NCBI GenBank assembly: GCA_025455485.1
Contig: JALOMJ010000015.1
Span: 1-41,881, forward strand
Origin: Bacteroidia bacterium
GTDB lineage: Bacteria > Bacteroidota > Bacteroidia > B-17B0 > Aurantibacillaceae
Reading direction: 5' to 3'
DNA: 41,881 nucleotides
Shown: piece after piece, positions 26,731 to 36,211 of the stretch
Layout: each line of letters starts with the position of its first letter
Numbering within the stretch: the first letter of the stretch is position 1
Notes under the pieces: model-generated
Databases searched by the model: none
What the model saw: only the letters and a program-made list of their open reading frames with translations
What the model was told of the DNA's origin: nothing
Position numbers and translations under genes: made by a program

Positions 26731-28770
26731 TTAGTTAATCTCCGATTCGTTGATTAATTCAGCATCGATTACGCCAATAATTTTAAAATCCGTTCTTCTG
26801 TTTTTTGCCCTTCCTGAAGGATTATCTGTGCCATCGGGATAGTCATTTGGAACCAGGGGCAAACTTTCTCCATAGCCTTTGGCCCTTAACCTTCTGGGGT
26901 CAATTCCCTTACTAACCAAATACTTTACAACACTTTCCGAACGCCGTTGAGAGAGTTTAATGTTGTATGATTCTGACCCCTTGCTGTCGGTATGAGACTG
27001 AATTTCAACTATCAATTCTGGATTTTCCTGCATAAGCTTTAGCACGGTAGTATCCAATACGTTCTGACTTTCTTTAAGAAGTTCCCATTTGTCGGTTTGG
27101 TAATTGATGTTTGGAATCCGTACTGCAGATTTTGGCTTTTTCACAAGCTTCAGGTCTTCGTGCAGTATCTTTGAATTGGTTAAGGACTTTGTGCTGACTT
27201 CAGCACTGCTGCCCAAAAAATCATCCTTTTTAGTGAGTAAATAATAATCGTTTCCGGCTTCCAAATCTGTTCTGAACTTACCATCCTTTCCTGAACGTAG
27301 AGTTTTTACAAGGTATTTTTCACCACTTTCTTTGTCTTTAATGTATATTTCAATCAGGGCATCATTAACAAATTCAAAGGGGTCGGTTAGTTCATGCACG
27401 CGACCTTCCAGAGTTATTTTTATGTAATCGGTTTTTTTAAATGTGTAGATATCATCGCAACAGGTGCTATTTTTTAAGGCATAGCCGCCTTTACGGTTAC
27501 TTACAAAAAAACCTTCCTTGCGATTGGGCGAAATAGTGAAATAAATATCATCAGCACCGGAATTATAGGGTGTGCCAAGGTTCTCGGGCAATTCCCATTT
27601 TGTGCCATTACCCTTTGATTTATAAATATCGTATCCGCCCAAACCACCCATGCCATCTGAACTAAAATAAAGTGTACGGGTTTCGTTATCAAAAAACGGG
27701 CTCAGTTCGTTTTGAGAGGTGTTAATTTTAATGCCGGCGTTTCGGGGTGGTTTGTAGGTGCCCTTTTTTAAATTGTAAACGGTGTACCAAATATCCAACT
27801 TACCTTTTCCTTTGCGGTTACTCACAAAAAACAGAATCTCGTTACCTTTTACCGGATCGCTTGCCAAAGCGGGCATAGTGGCAGTGTATTTGGGTGTGTT
27901 GATTTCTTTTGGGAGTTTTATGGGCTCGGACCACCTGTCTCCATTTTTTTCTGAAACATAGATGGCGCAAATCATCTCACCTTTGAAACTTTCTTTGCAA
28001 CGCGTAAAATAGAGGCGTTTTTTGTCGGCACTTAAACAGGCATTAGAGGTATGGTACCCTTCCGCATTAAATGGTCCTTCTAACTCACCGGCAAATTTCC
28101 ACTGATTACTTTTTCTTTTCGCCTGAAAAAGTTTCCTGACTTTACTTTCTGCACCATTTCCTTCTTCTATGTATTCCTTTGTATTGGTTCTATAGGAAGA
28201 AAAAACCAAGGTGTTATCATCAAAGGCAATTGGTGCTGCCTCCACGTTCACCTTGTTAACGGTTGTATCGAGGTGCTGAACAATAACTTTATTTCTGATG
28301 GTTACAATTTTTTTTACTGAGTCGCAGTAATTCAATTCTTTGGCCGCTTGTTTTTTCAAGGCTTTATTTTTGCCCTTGTATTCTTTTCTGAACTTTTTAA
28401 AATTAAACCCGGCGCTGTCGTAGAGGCCATTGCTTTTTTGCATTTGGGCGTGAAAATAAAGCGCTTCAGGAACTTTCTTTGGGTTACTTTGGTAAGCATT
28501 TAAAAACATGTGTTGCGATTTTTGATAATCACGCACCTGCATATAGGCATAAGCTAAAAGATACTTGGCTTCTGCATCCTGTGCATTTTTTTTTACTGCA
28601 CCTTCCAGGTAATAAACCGCAGAAGCCGGATCGTTTTGTTTAAAGGCATTTTGGCCCAATTTTTTAAGTGCTCTTGCACCGGCACTTTGCATAAAACTTG
28701 AATCCTGCTGTCCATATGTACACAGAGCAAAACAAAACATGCTGAAAAAAATGGATTTAAAACCGGTCAC
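26731..28770 (-). CDS. PorE-like T9SS OmpA protein (TPR-PD40-CRD-OmpA)
   Basis: The 679-residue protein has a signal peptide (1-20, ending TYGQ), a TPR-like helical region (about 30-150), a PD40/WD40-like propeller (about 170-435, with IAPIAFDDNTLVFSS-type and LSPFFDNETRTLYFSSDGM blades), a carboxypeptidase-regulatory-like domain (about 450-535) and a C-terminal OmpA domain (about 555-675) with IQSHTDSKGSESYN and KGYGESLPLVPND. This order is that of PorE of the type IX secretion system, an outer-membrane-associated, peptidoglycan-binding component. It is downstream of, and overlaps by 14 bases, the PorP/SprF-family gene. A duplicate or paralogue role, specific to the large PKD protein of this operon, is equally possible, because Bacteroidota carry several such proteins. 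Confidence 0.82.
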   Translation of the reverse strand: MTGFKSIFFSMFCFALCTYGQQDSSFMQSAGARALKKLGQNAFKQNDPASAVYYLEGAVKKNAQDAEAKYLLAYAYMQVRDYQKSQHMFLNAYQSNPKKVPEALYFHAQMQKSNGLYDSAGFNFKKFRKEYKGKNKALKKQAAKELNYCDSVKKIVTIRNKVIVQHLDTTVNKVNVEAAPIAFDDNTLVFSSYRTNTKEYIEEGNGAESKVRKLFQAKRKSNQWKFAGELEGPFNAEGYHTSNACLSADKKRLYFTRCKESFKGEMICAIYVSEKNGDRWSEPIKLPKEINTPKYTATMPALASDPVKGNEILFFVSNRKGKGKLDIWYTVYNLKKGTYKPPRNAGIKINTSQNELSPFFDNETRTLYFSSDGMGGLGGYDIYKSKGNGTKWELPENLGTPYNSGADDIYFTISPNRKEGFFVSNRKGGYALKNSTCCDDIYTFKKTDYIKITLEGRVHELTDPFEFVNDALIEIYIKDKESGEKYLVKTLRSGKDGKFRTDLEAGNDYYLLTKKDDFLGSSAEVSTKSLTNSKILHEDLKLVKKPKSAVRIPNINYQTDKWELLKESQNVLDTTVLKLMQENPELIVEIQSHTDSKGSESYNIKLSQRRSESVVKYLVSKGIDPRRLRAKGYGESLPLVPNDYPDGTDNPSGRAKNRRTDFKIIGVIDAELINESEIN

Positions 28771-29770
28771 AACTTACTTCTCTTTTTGGCAATCGATTAT
28801 TGAATGCTTTATAAATAATGGCTATTTCAAATGCGCCTTTCATATCCACAGATGTTTTTAATTGAGAGAGTGTAACATCGTAACTAAAGCCAAAGGTGTA
28901 TTTCTCATAATGAAACCCCGCTGTAATAATCCCTGCATCCGGATTTCTTTCAATCCCGCTTCTCCACATGGCTCCAAAAAATACTGAATTTCTATACAGT
29001 GGGTTTTGATTTAAAACCACTTCAATGTTTAATCCGCTCACCCAATCGCTCACCTGAGAGGTGAAACCATACATGCTGTGGCCCTCTAAGATAATGTGTT
29101 TACCGGCATACCACCTCAGCAGGAGGTTGGCCATCTGACGAATGGGGATGCGGTTATCATTGTTCAGCAAAAAACTCTCTTTAGGTTTATTTACATGAAA
29201 CCATGCATAACCCAATTCAGGTTCAAATTTTCCAAACCGCTTTGTTACAGCAGCACCAAGGTTTAAATCCAAAAAAGAGAAACGTTGGGAGACATCATTT
29301 TCCATGTTGGGCAAGGTATTATCAAATTGACCTGTATTCCAATTTAACTGGTTTGGATAGGTATTGTTATAAAAATCAATGGTTTTAATTACCAGGCCCG
29401 GTTGAATTCCTGCGTGAAATACAAAACCGCCAACAGCATGGTGCAGGCCTAATGAAGGCAATATTTTTGACACATTGAGGTTGCCGCCTGAACGGTCGTT
29501 CAAAAATAAAAAGCCTCCGCTACAATTGATTCCGCCGGGGAAGAAATTAAAATCGCCTCCTGCCGAATAGGTATCGTAAGCCTCACCTATTTCTCTCCAT
29601 TGCGAACGGTAGTTTGCAAAAAAACGGTAATCGCCGTCGTAATTGCCCGTGTTGGCCGGATTTAAGGTTAAAGGAGAAAAATAATATTGTGAAAAATGCA
29701 CATCCTGAGCCTTCAGTATATAAAACTGAGTGAGAAAAAAAACAATTATCAGGGTATAGTACGTTTTCAA
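28757..29770 (-). CDS. PorP/SprF-family T9SS membrane protein
   Basis: The 337-residue protein opens with a signal peptide (1-20, ending LKAQ) and the family hallmark DVHFSQYYFSPLTLNPANTG, followed by a barrel-like beta pattern ending ...FEIAIIYKAF. PorP/SprF proteins are outer-membrane components that assist secretion and surface attachment of T9SS type B cargo such as SprB (known for Flavobacterium). It lies 4 bases downstream of the giant PKD gene and overlaps the PorE-like gene by 14 bases, so all three form one transcript. Confidence 0.9.
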   Translation of the reverse strand: MKTYYTLIIVFFLTQFYILKAQDVHFSQYYFSPLTLNPANTGNYDGDYRFFANYRSQWREIGEAYDTYSAGGDFNFFPGGINCSGGFLFLNDRSGGNLNVSKILPSLGLHHAVGGFVFHAGIQPGLVIKTIDFYNNTYPNQLNWNTGQFDNTLPNMENDVSQRFSFLDLNLGAAVTKRFGKFEPELGYAWFHVNKPKESFLLNNDNRIPIRQMANLLLRWYAGKHIILEGHSMYGFTSQVSDWVSGLNIEVVLNQNPLYRNSVFFGAMWRSGIERNPDAGIITAGFHYEKYTFGFSYDVTLSQLKTSVDMKGAFEIAIIYKAFNNRLPKREVSCDRF

Positions 29771-29774
29771 AACA

Positions 29775-32700
29775 CTATCGGATTAATTTAAAGGCACCTG
29801 ATTTGGTTAAGGTTTCATCAGTATAAGTATCTACTGAAGCCTGATAGATATATGTTTCCATGTTTTGAGGAATGCCATTAAACGTACCATCCCAACCTTT
29901 ATCTAAATCGTTACTTTCAAAAAGCAATTGCCCCCAACGGTTAAACACTTTGAAATAATTTAATTTTCGGATGCCCCAGCCTGCCGGGATAATAAAGTCG
30001 TTAACCCCATCATTATTGGGTGTAAACGCAGATGGCACATCAATGCTTGCCACCAGTCTTACAATTACAGTATGCTGATTCAAAACTTCGAAACATTTTA
30101 AAGGTAAATCCGTCACGCTCACGGTATACGTGATGTTGGAGGTGCTGCTTGAAACAGGGTTATAACAATTTGTACAACTCAGAAAACTGGTATCGTTCAC
30201 CCACACATACGTGTAGCCATTCCCCAGAAAGCCATTCACGGTAACCGTTTGTCCGATAATGATGGTGGTGCTTGTATTTATTGAGGGTGGCGGTAATTGA
30301 ATACGAATACTATCCACTACCGGATTACTTTTGCAATTGTTCATATCGCTTACCTGCAAACTAAACACGGTAGTAACCGGCGCATTAGCCTGCAGAGAGA
30401 AGCTGTTGCCGGCATCAAAAATTACGTTGTACGAATTGTTACCACCCAATAATGTTCCTGTAATGGTTCCGCTCAATCCCGGAGCACCGTTGCCGGTCAC
30501 AAGAAAAAGAGAATCGGGACAAGCCAGGTCTTCAATGTTTAAACTGGCTGAAGGTAAAGGAAAAACGGTCATGGTTTTACTGATGGTATTGGTGCAACCA
30601 ACATCAAAATCTTTCGCGATTAAATTCACAGTATAATTACCGGGCAAGGGGTAGGTATAATTAGGAGAGATAGCCGTTGAGGTGTTGCCGTCGCCAAACG
30701 ACCAGGTGTAAGTTAAAAAAGCACCGTTGGATACAGTGGTATTGCTGAATGAATCGCTAACACCCAAACAATGTGCAAAATCTGATAAAGCAAGTTCGTT
30801 GTTACGCTTAAAATCAGGTAATACACGAATAACTTTTGCTGTTATTGTTGGGATAGGTTCAACTTTACACTGCATATTTGGATCACCCGCTGCAAAAAGA
30901 TAGATGGTGAGGGTACCGTTGGGATTGGATGGAAAGGTGGTTATTTGGTAAGGAAACACTGAATTGCTCATAGAACTTAAGGTTGGTGTAATGGTGCCAT
31001 CACTAAAATCCCATTGCCAGTAGCCCACATCCTGAGGGTTCTTGATGGTGACAGTAAATTCCTCATCCAAACAAAAAGGATTTTTGCTGATTTCTATTCC
31101 TGCATTAGGTTTTTTGTAAAAATTTATTGTTTTGGTTTCTGTGTCTTTGCAGCCGGAAGTGGTCATCACTTGCAGTGAAACTGTTTTAAGACCCGAAATG
31201 TAATTTTCTGCAGCTGTAAAACTACCAAGAGCAAGGCCTATCCCATTATCTAAATTCCAAAAGTACGTTAAGGGTAAAAAACTGGAGGTACTGGTACTCG
31301 AAAAGGTAATACCACCAAATGGTGTACAGTATATGTTTTTTGGTGGATTACCCGGTAAACCTGTTTCAAAGTATGTAAAACTGGCCTGAGGCGCAACCTG
31401 ATAATTCAAAGGTATCGGAAATGTTGCCGTTGCCTGACATCCGGCATTATCCGTTATGGTTACTGTTGGATTGTAAATGCCGGTACTGGTATAAGAATAA
31501 GCCACCGTATTCTGTGAGGTACTCAACGGCGGACTTCCATTTCCGAAATTGATGGTGTAGTTGGTATAGTTTGGAGCAGCACCAAAGGTGAAAATCATAG
31601 GTACAAGCGGGTTCTCGATGCAAAACGTGTAATGTGAAATCGACAGGCTGGTAACCGGATTATTGATTGTAATGGTTTGTCGGAGAGAATCTTTACAACC
31701 AATCACATCCTCCACGTCCAACTTTACAGAAAAGGTTTGTGTTAACGGCGCCGTCATATTAAAACTATAAGGAACGGGATTAGTGTTTGTAGTGGTAAAA
31801 ATAAACGCAGGAAATGGCAATCCGGCTTCTCCAAACGACCAGGTATATTTTAATAAATTATCCGGAGAAGGCACTGTTGAGTTAACCATTACCGCTGGAT
31901 AACCAGAAAAACAGGTTGGATTGTTGGAAAAAGTAAACACCGGTACCGGTTTTGTTATGCGTATTTGTCTTACATCTATGTCTTCACAACCGTTTATGTC
32001 TTTTACCCTCAATTTAATGGTGTATGTGCCAATGCTTGTGAAGCTGTATGTGAGCACAGGTCCTGATTGTTGAATGGGTGGCTGATTATCGATATACCAG
32101 GCATAACCGTTAGAACAGCCTAAAAGATTGTCGGGAACAACCAAGGCGGAAATTTGCGACAATTGATCTTTGCAAAACACAAAAAGGATTTGCGCATTGG
32201 GCTGCTTCACCCAAACAACCATGGTTTCAACGGATGTTGCGCAAAGGTTACCCGAATTTTGGCTTGAAAGTGTAGCAGTGTAATTTCCTGTGGCACTGTA
32301 ACTATGAGACACTGTTCCTGTAACCGCCGTGTTCAGTGTGCCTGAAAGTGTGACGAAACTGCCGGGGCTTTCACCAAAATTAAGCGTGGCTGTGCTCACA
32401 TCCATTAAGGTATAATGAAATACAACGTTTAGTTTGTTGCTGCAATCAGTTACATAACGAATTTTCGCTGCCGGACCTAAAACAGTAATGGATTGGTTAG
32501 AAACTGTAGTGGAAACGCATCCATCGCGATAAGCACTCAATTGAACAGGGTGCACGCCCGGAACATTAAATTGCCCTACTTGTACAGGGCTGTTTATACA
32601 GGATGAAAAAAATCCAGCATCGGTAGTTACATGCCAGTGTTGAGGTTGCGGATTATTAGAGTTTAATGTGATGTTAACTGTTGAACCGGCACAAATTGTA

Positions 32701-34490
32701 TTGGACGATATTGACTGAATGCCCAATAATGGCGGTGGAGAAATGTTTATTGTGGCTATACTGGCCGAATGTTCGCATAAGGAATTGTTTCTGATGGTGA
32801 GTGTTGGGTGATACACCCCAGGGCTGGTAAATGTAAAAATTGCAGTGCTGAAGTTGGGTGCCGGACCGGATTGAATCGGGTAAGGTGTGCCAACATTCCA
32901 GGTATAATTACTGATGCTGGTATTAACACTGGTGGTAGAGATGCTTGTAAGGGTAACGGTATGAGGCACACAACCGAAAGAAGACGTGAGTGAATATATT
33001 GCAGTTGGACGTTGAACTGTATAAATGGTATGGTTTAGCAAGGTAACACAACCCAACGGAACAGAGGTAACCGTAAGTGCGATAATTGGACTGTGCGGAC
33101 CAAAGATAGTATAAGGATTAAACTGATTTTGTGTAATGGTAAACGTAGGATTTACCACATTACTGGTTAAACTGGCAGGAGACGGGGAGTTTACCCAAAT
33201 TGGTGCATTCGCCCATGGCGCAACCGTCCAACTGTAAATTAAACTTGAACCGGGATTGTTTACTGTGGTTTGATTGACAATGTTGGCCTGCAATGTTGGT
33301 TGACAAGTGATAAAAGGGGGTGTTCCGGTAAAGGATGGTGTAATTTGTTCAACAAAAATGGTTTGCGTGAATGTAGCAACACAGCCATTACCGGCGTCGG
33401 CAATAATCTGAAATGTTTTAGTTCCGGGTGTAGTATACGCATAGGCAAAATGGGTATACGGCACATTCGGAAATAACGTGGGATGAATTAGGCTAGGCGG
33501 AATTGGCTTTGGAAACACAAAACTTACATTGTCGGTAGTTATTGTTACTGAAGGTTGACTCGAACTTACTGTAATGGTAAATTCCTGACTACCGGAAATT
33601 GGATCCGGCATGGTTTGGTTTTGAATGCACACCGCAGTTGGCACAATAGCACTTAAGGTTGGGGTAACGACAGAGACACTGGAGTAGGCGGTGTTGGAAC
33701 AATTATTGTTGTCGGTGCCGGTAAAAGAAACGGGGTATATGCCTGAACTGTTATAAGTAATTGGCCCAGGATTAACATTTGTGCCGGATTGCGAATTACC
33801 AAAAGTCCAGGAATAAGTTAATGGTCCACCAAGCGGCGGACTGGACGAGGAGTTACTGCCAATAAACGTGGGTGTAAAGGGCGCTAAACATGAACTTAAG
33901 CTCGCCGGAATACTTGAGATGATCATGTTTGGAAGATTCGACACTTTTACCTGTGTTTGGCTGATAATGGGTGTGGCGCAACCGGTGTTGTTATCAATGA
34001 TTGCCACCTGTGGGGTAAAGGTGCCGGCAATACCATACACGTGCACTGCAGTTTGTCCGTTACCACCATTGTTATCGCCAAACGTCCAGTTGTAACTAAC
34101 ATTTGTATTGCTGCTGGATGCGGTTAAAGTAACGCTTCTTGGCACGCACCCGCTGGCCGGATCGGGTATTACCTGCGTGATACTGCCTGCCGGAGAAGGA
34201 TACACAATAATTTGAAACGTATAGGTAGTTGGGCTCCCCCCTACAATGGCCACGCACGAACCATTAAATGTGCCCTGACTGGTATACGGACTTTGTACTG
34301 AAGTGCCCGTAGCCTGAGGGTTTCCATTTCCAAAATTCCATGTGACACTGCTGGCAGGAGGTCCGGTGTAATTGAAGCTTGCAATAAAACCAGGTAAACA
34401 TGCCGAATATGACGAAACAGTTATTTGCGAAAAAACCGAAACACAACTGAACAACAAAAACAGAACAACTAAATAACGAGGGCTGAGCAT
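29775..34490 (-). CDS. giant PKD-repeat protein with T9SS type B sorting domain
   Basis: A 1571-residue secreted protein. A signal peptide (1-21, ending VFSQ) is followed by about a dozen Ig/PKD-like repeats of roughly 110-130 residues, each with a WxFGxG-type strand (VTWNFGNGNPQ, YNWTFGDNNGGN, YSWTFGNSQSG, YTWSFGDGNTSTA and others), rich in Thr/Ser/Asn. The last 90 residues are the gliding-motility-associated C-terminal domain: PSAFTPNNDGVNDFIIP, YFKVFNRWGQLLFES, DKGWDGTFNG, ending KSGAFKLIR. This is a type B T9SS cargo signal. It resembles SprB-like or other surface adhesins, but no adhesive domain or catalytic motif is visible. It is the first gene of the triad. Confidence 0.88.
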   Translation of the reverse strand: MLSPRYLVVLFLLFSCVSVFSQITVSSYSACLPGFIASFNYTGPPASSVTWNFGNGNPQATGTSVQSPYTSQGTFNGSCVAIVGGSPTTYTFQIIVYPSPAGSITQVIPDPASGCVPRSVTLTASSSNTNVSYNWTFGDNNGGNGQTAVHVYGIAGTFTPQVAIIDNNTGCATPIISQTQVKVSNLPNMIISSIPASLSSCLAPFTPTFIGSNSSSSPPLGGPLTYSWTFGNSQSGTNVNPGPITYNSSGIYPVSFTGTDNNNCSNTAYSSVSVVTPTLSAIVPTAVCIQNQTMPDPISGSQEFTITVSSSQPSVTITTDNVSFVFPKPIPPSLIHPTLFPNVPYTHFAYAYTTPGTKTFQIIADAGNGCVATFTQTIFVEQITPSFTGTPPFITCQPTLQANIVNQTTVNNPGSSLIYSWTVAPWANAPIWVNSPSPASLTSNVVNPTFTITQNQFNPYTIFGPHSPIIALTVTSVPLGCVTLLNHTIYTVQRPTAIYSLTSSFGCVPHTVTLTSISTTSVNTSISNYTWNVGTPYPIQSGPAPNFSTAIFTFTSPGVYHPTLTIRNNSLCEHSASIATINISPPPLLGIQSISSNTICAGSTVNITLNSNNPQPQHWHVTTDAGFFSSCINSPVQVGQFNVPGVHPVQLSAYRDGCVSTTVSNQSITVLGPAAKIRYVTDCSNKLNVVFHYTLMDVSTATLNFGESPGSFVTLSGTLNTAVTGTVSHSYSATGNYTATLSSQNSGNLCATSVETMVVWVKQPNAQILFVFCKDQLSQISALVVPDNLLGCSNGYAWYIDNQPPIQQSGPVLTYSFTSIGTYTIKLRVKDINGCEDIDVRQIRITKPVPVFTFSNNPTCFSGYPAVMVNSTVPSPDNLLKYTWSFGEAGLPFPAFIFTTTNTNPVPYSFNMTAPLTQTFSVKLDVEDVIGCKDSLRQTITINNPVTSLSISHYTFCIENPLVPMIFTFGAAPNYTNYTINFGNGSPPLSTSQNTVAYSYTSTGIYNPTVTITDNAGCQATATFPIPLNYQVAPQASFTYFETGLPGNPPKNIYCTPFGGITFSSTSTSSFLPLTYFWNLDNGIGLALGSFTAAENYISGLKTVSLQVMTTSGCKDTETKTINFYKKPNAGIEISKNPFCLDEEFTVTIKNPQDVGYWQWDFSDGTITPTLSSMSNSVFPYQITTFPSNPNGTLTIYLFAAGDPNMQCKVEPIPTITAKVIRVLPDFKRNNELALSDFAHCLGVSDSFSNTTVSNGAFLTYTWSFGDGNTSTAISPNYTYPLPGNYTVNLIAKDFDVGCTNTISKTMTVFPLPSASLNIEDLACPDSLFLVTGNGAPGLSGTITGTLLGGNNSYNVIFDAGNSFSLQANAPVTTVFSLQVSDMNNCKSNPVVDSIRIQLPPPSINTSTTIIIGQTVTVNGFLGNGYTYVWVNDTSFLSCTNCYNPVSSSTSNITYTVSVTDLPLKCFEVLNQHTVIVRLVASIDVPSAFTPNNDGVNDFIIPAGWGIRKLNYFKVFNRWGQLLFESNDLDKGWDGTFNGIPQNMETYIYQASVDTYTDETLTKSGAFKLIR

Positions 34491-34523
34491 GAACTTTGGT
34501 AAATTATTCTATTTTTGTTAAAT

Positions 34524-34553
34524 CAAATATAATTAATTATTTGAACTTTACAA
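34524..34553 (-). promoter_or_regulatory. promoter of the T9SS triad
   Basis: On the minus strand: TTG (34551-34553), a 19-base spacer, and TATATTTG (34524-34531), an exact match to TAnnTTTG. The ATG follows at 34490, giving a leader of roughly 25-30 bases. This is the best-matched promoter in the window. Confidence 0.6.
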
Positions 34554-34561
34554 GTCCTCAG

Positions 34562-35470
34562 ATGAAAAACCACCTTCTTGTTTTCTTAATTTCACTGGCT
34601 TTCGTTCTAAATGGGCAATCCAACAAAACAAAGTCAAAAACCGGTTCCTCAACAACACCTTCATCGAATAAATCAATAGGCAATAATCATACCCAAAATT
34701 TGGTTAGCGGACCAATGATGCACGGTAATTGTGTTAAAAAGGAGTTCTCAGTTGTATTTTATGTTGTTTTACGCGGAGATGGAAGCGTAGGCGCAGCAAC
34801 TCCGCTGAATATAAACAGAATGTTGGATACGATTAACACAAAATTTAAACCCATTTGTGTATCCTTTAAAAATTGCAGCACCGTTTTTATTCCCAATCAA
34901 AATTACACCCGGTGGTATTATAAATCCACCGAAAACACTGTAACCAATCAATATTATACAGAAAAGGTTATTAATTTTTTTCTCGTAGATTCATTGATGG
35001 ATTTTGATTTCCTTCATCCCGATGAAATGAAGGACGGTTATGCATATGGTCCAAGTCCCACAGCTACAAGCGATAAGCAAGAAATTATTGTTTTGGAAAA
35101 AGAAAAAATGCTCGCTTACAATTGTCGGGCTGCGCTTCACCAAATGGGTCATTTTTTTGGTTTACCACACACACACGGTGAAATTAATCCTGGAAATGCT
35201 GTAGCACCTCCCCCACCCATCTCTGTGAATTCTAAAGAATTTGTTGATCGCAGCAATTGTACAAATCAAGGGGATGGTTTTTGCGACACAGAAGCCGACC
35301 CGGGAAATAATAGTTCGCAGCTGAATGTTTTTGCAGATGGCAAAGGCGACTATTACCTCAGACCCTTTGACAATTACATGTCGGATTATGATACGGGCTG
35401 CAGGTTTTCTCAGGAGCAGTATAACAGGATGGCCCTAATTGCGCTCACATCGCGCTTATACTTGCATTAA
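34562..35470 (+). CDS. M43 (pappalysin)-like metalloprotease with Gln in place of catalytic Glu
   Basis: The 302-residue secreted protein has a signal peptide (1-19, ending NGQS) and an M43-like metzincin fold: zinc motif HQMGHFFGLPH at residues 193-203, a downstream DGFCDTEADP loop and a Met-turn-like NYMSDYDTGCRFS. In active metzincins the motif is HExxHxxGxxH; here the general-base Glu is Gln194 (codon CAA at 35141-35143), while the three zinc histidines (193, 197, 203) are kept. It is therefore predicted to bind zinc without normal protease activity. The true start is the ATG at 34562; the frame is open further upstream but gives no signal peptide. It is divergent from the T9SS triad and has no recognised T9SS sorting domain. 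Confidence 0.8.
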   Translation: MKNHLLVFLISLAFVLNGQSNKTKSKTGSSTTPSSNKSIGNNHTQNLVSGPMMHGNCVKKEFSVVFYVVLRGDGSVGAATPLNINRMLDTINTKFKPICVSFKNCSTVFIPNQNYTRWYYKSTENTVTNQYYTEKVINFFLVDSLMDFDFLHPDEMKDGYAYGPSPTATSDKQEIIVLEKEKMLAYNCRAALHQMGHFFGLPHTHGEINPGNAVAPPPPISVNSKEFVDRSNCTNQGDGFCDTEADPGNNSSQLNVFADGKGDYYLRPFDNYMSDYDTGCRFSQEQYNRMALIALTSRLYLH

Positions 35471-35523
35471 TACCCTTCTGAGCTTGGTGTCTTTTCCTGC
35501 ACAATAAATCCACCTTATTTCTT

Positions 35524-35531
35524 TACATTTG
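35524..35531 (+). promoter_or_regulatory. candidate -7 element for rpe
   Basis: TACATTTG matches TAnnTTTG exactly and lies 16 bases before the rpe ATG. No TTG was seen 19 bases upstream. Confidence 0.4.
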
Positions 35532-35547
35532 GCCTAATTTTCTATTT

Positions 35548-36195
35548 ATGCCACACATTATTGCTCCATCCGTGCTCTCTTCAAATTTTGCCAATCTTCA
35601 GGCTGATATTGAAATGATTAACGCCAGTGAAGCCGATTGGTTTCATGTGGATGTGATGGACGGTGTGTTTGTACCCAACATCTCGTTTGGATTTCCGGTG
35701 ATAAAAGCCATTAAAAAGCTGGCTAAAAAACCATTGGATGTGCATTTGATGATTGTTGACCCCGACCGCTATGCTCAAGCATTTAAAGATATTGGCGCCG
35801 ATATGCTTACTGTGCATTATGAAGCCTGTACACATTTGCACCGCAGTCTGCAAAACATCAGATCTTTGGGTATGAAAGCCGGCGTTGCCATCAATCCGCA
35901 CACTTCTGTTCACCTGCTTGAAGATTGTATTGAAGACATTGATTTGGTGTGTATGATGAGCGTAAATCCGGGATTTGGAGGTCAGAAGTTTATTGAAAAC
36001 ACCTACAACAAAGTGATTGCGTTAAAACAACTCATAGCGCGCAGAAACTCAAAAGCCCTTATTGAAATTGACGGTGGTGTTGACCTTAACAACTACAAAA
36101 AACTGCTCGATTGTGGCGCTGACGTGCTGGTTGCCGGAAATACTGTTTTCTCGTCGCAGAATCCCTTAGAAACCATTCGCACTTTAAAAAAATAA
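35548..36195 (+). CDS. rpe: ribulose-phosphate 3-epimerase
   Basis: The 215-residue TIM-barrel enzyme interconverts ribulose-5-phosphate and xylulose-5-phosphate in the pentose phosphate pathway. It shows the family motifs APSVLSSNFANL, FHVDVMDGVFVPNISFG (metal ligands and catalytic Asp), DVHLMIVDP, CMMSVNPGFGGQKF and the phosphate-binding EIDGGVDLNN. Length is normal. It is followed 16 bases later by a lipoprotein gene on the same strand. Confidence 0.96.
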   Translation: MPHIIAPSVLSSNFANLQADIEMINASEADWFHVDVMDGVFVPNISFGFPVIKAIKKLAKKPLDVHLMIVDPDRYAQAFKDIGADMLTVHYEACTHLHRSLQNIRSLGMKAGVAINPHTSVHLLEDCIEDIDLVCMMSVNPGFGGQKFIENTYNKVIALKQLIARRNSKALIEIDGGVDLNNYKKLLDCGADVLVAGNTVFSSQNPLETIRTLKK

Positions 36196-36211
36196 ACACC
36201 GCTTTGTTTTA

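Noticed and set aside
29775..34490. DNA-level repetition across the giant gene that might be read as a CRISPR array or tandem repeat.
   Set aside because: The repeat is at the protein level (PKD-like modules of ~110-130 residues), with divergent DNA and no regular spacer/repeat pattern.
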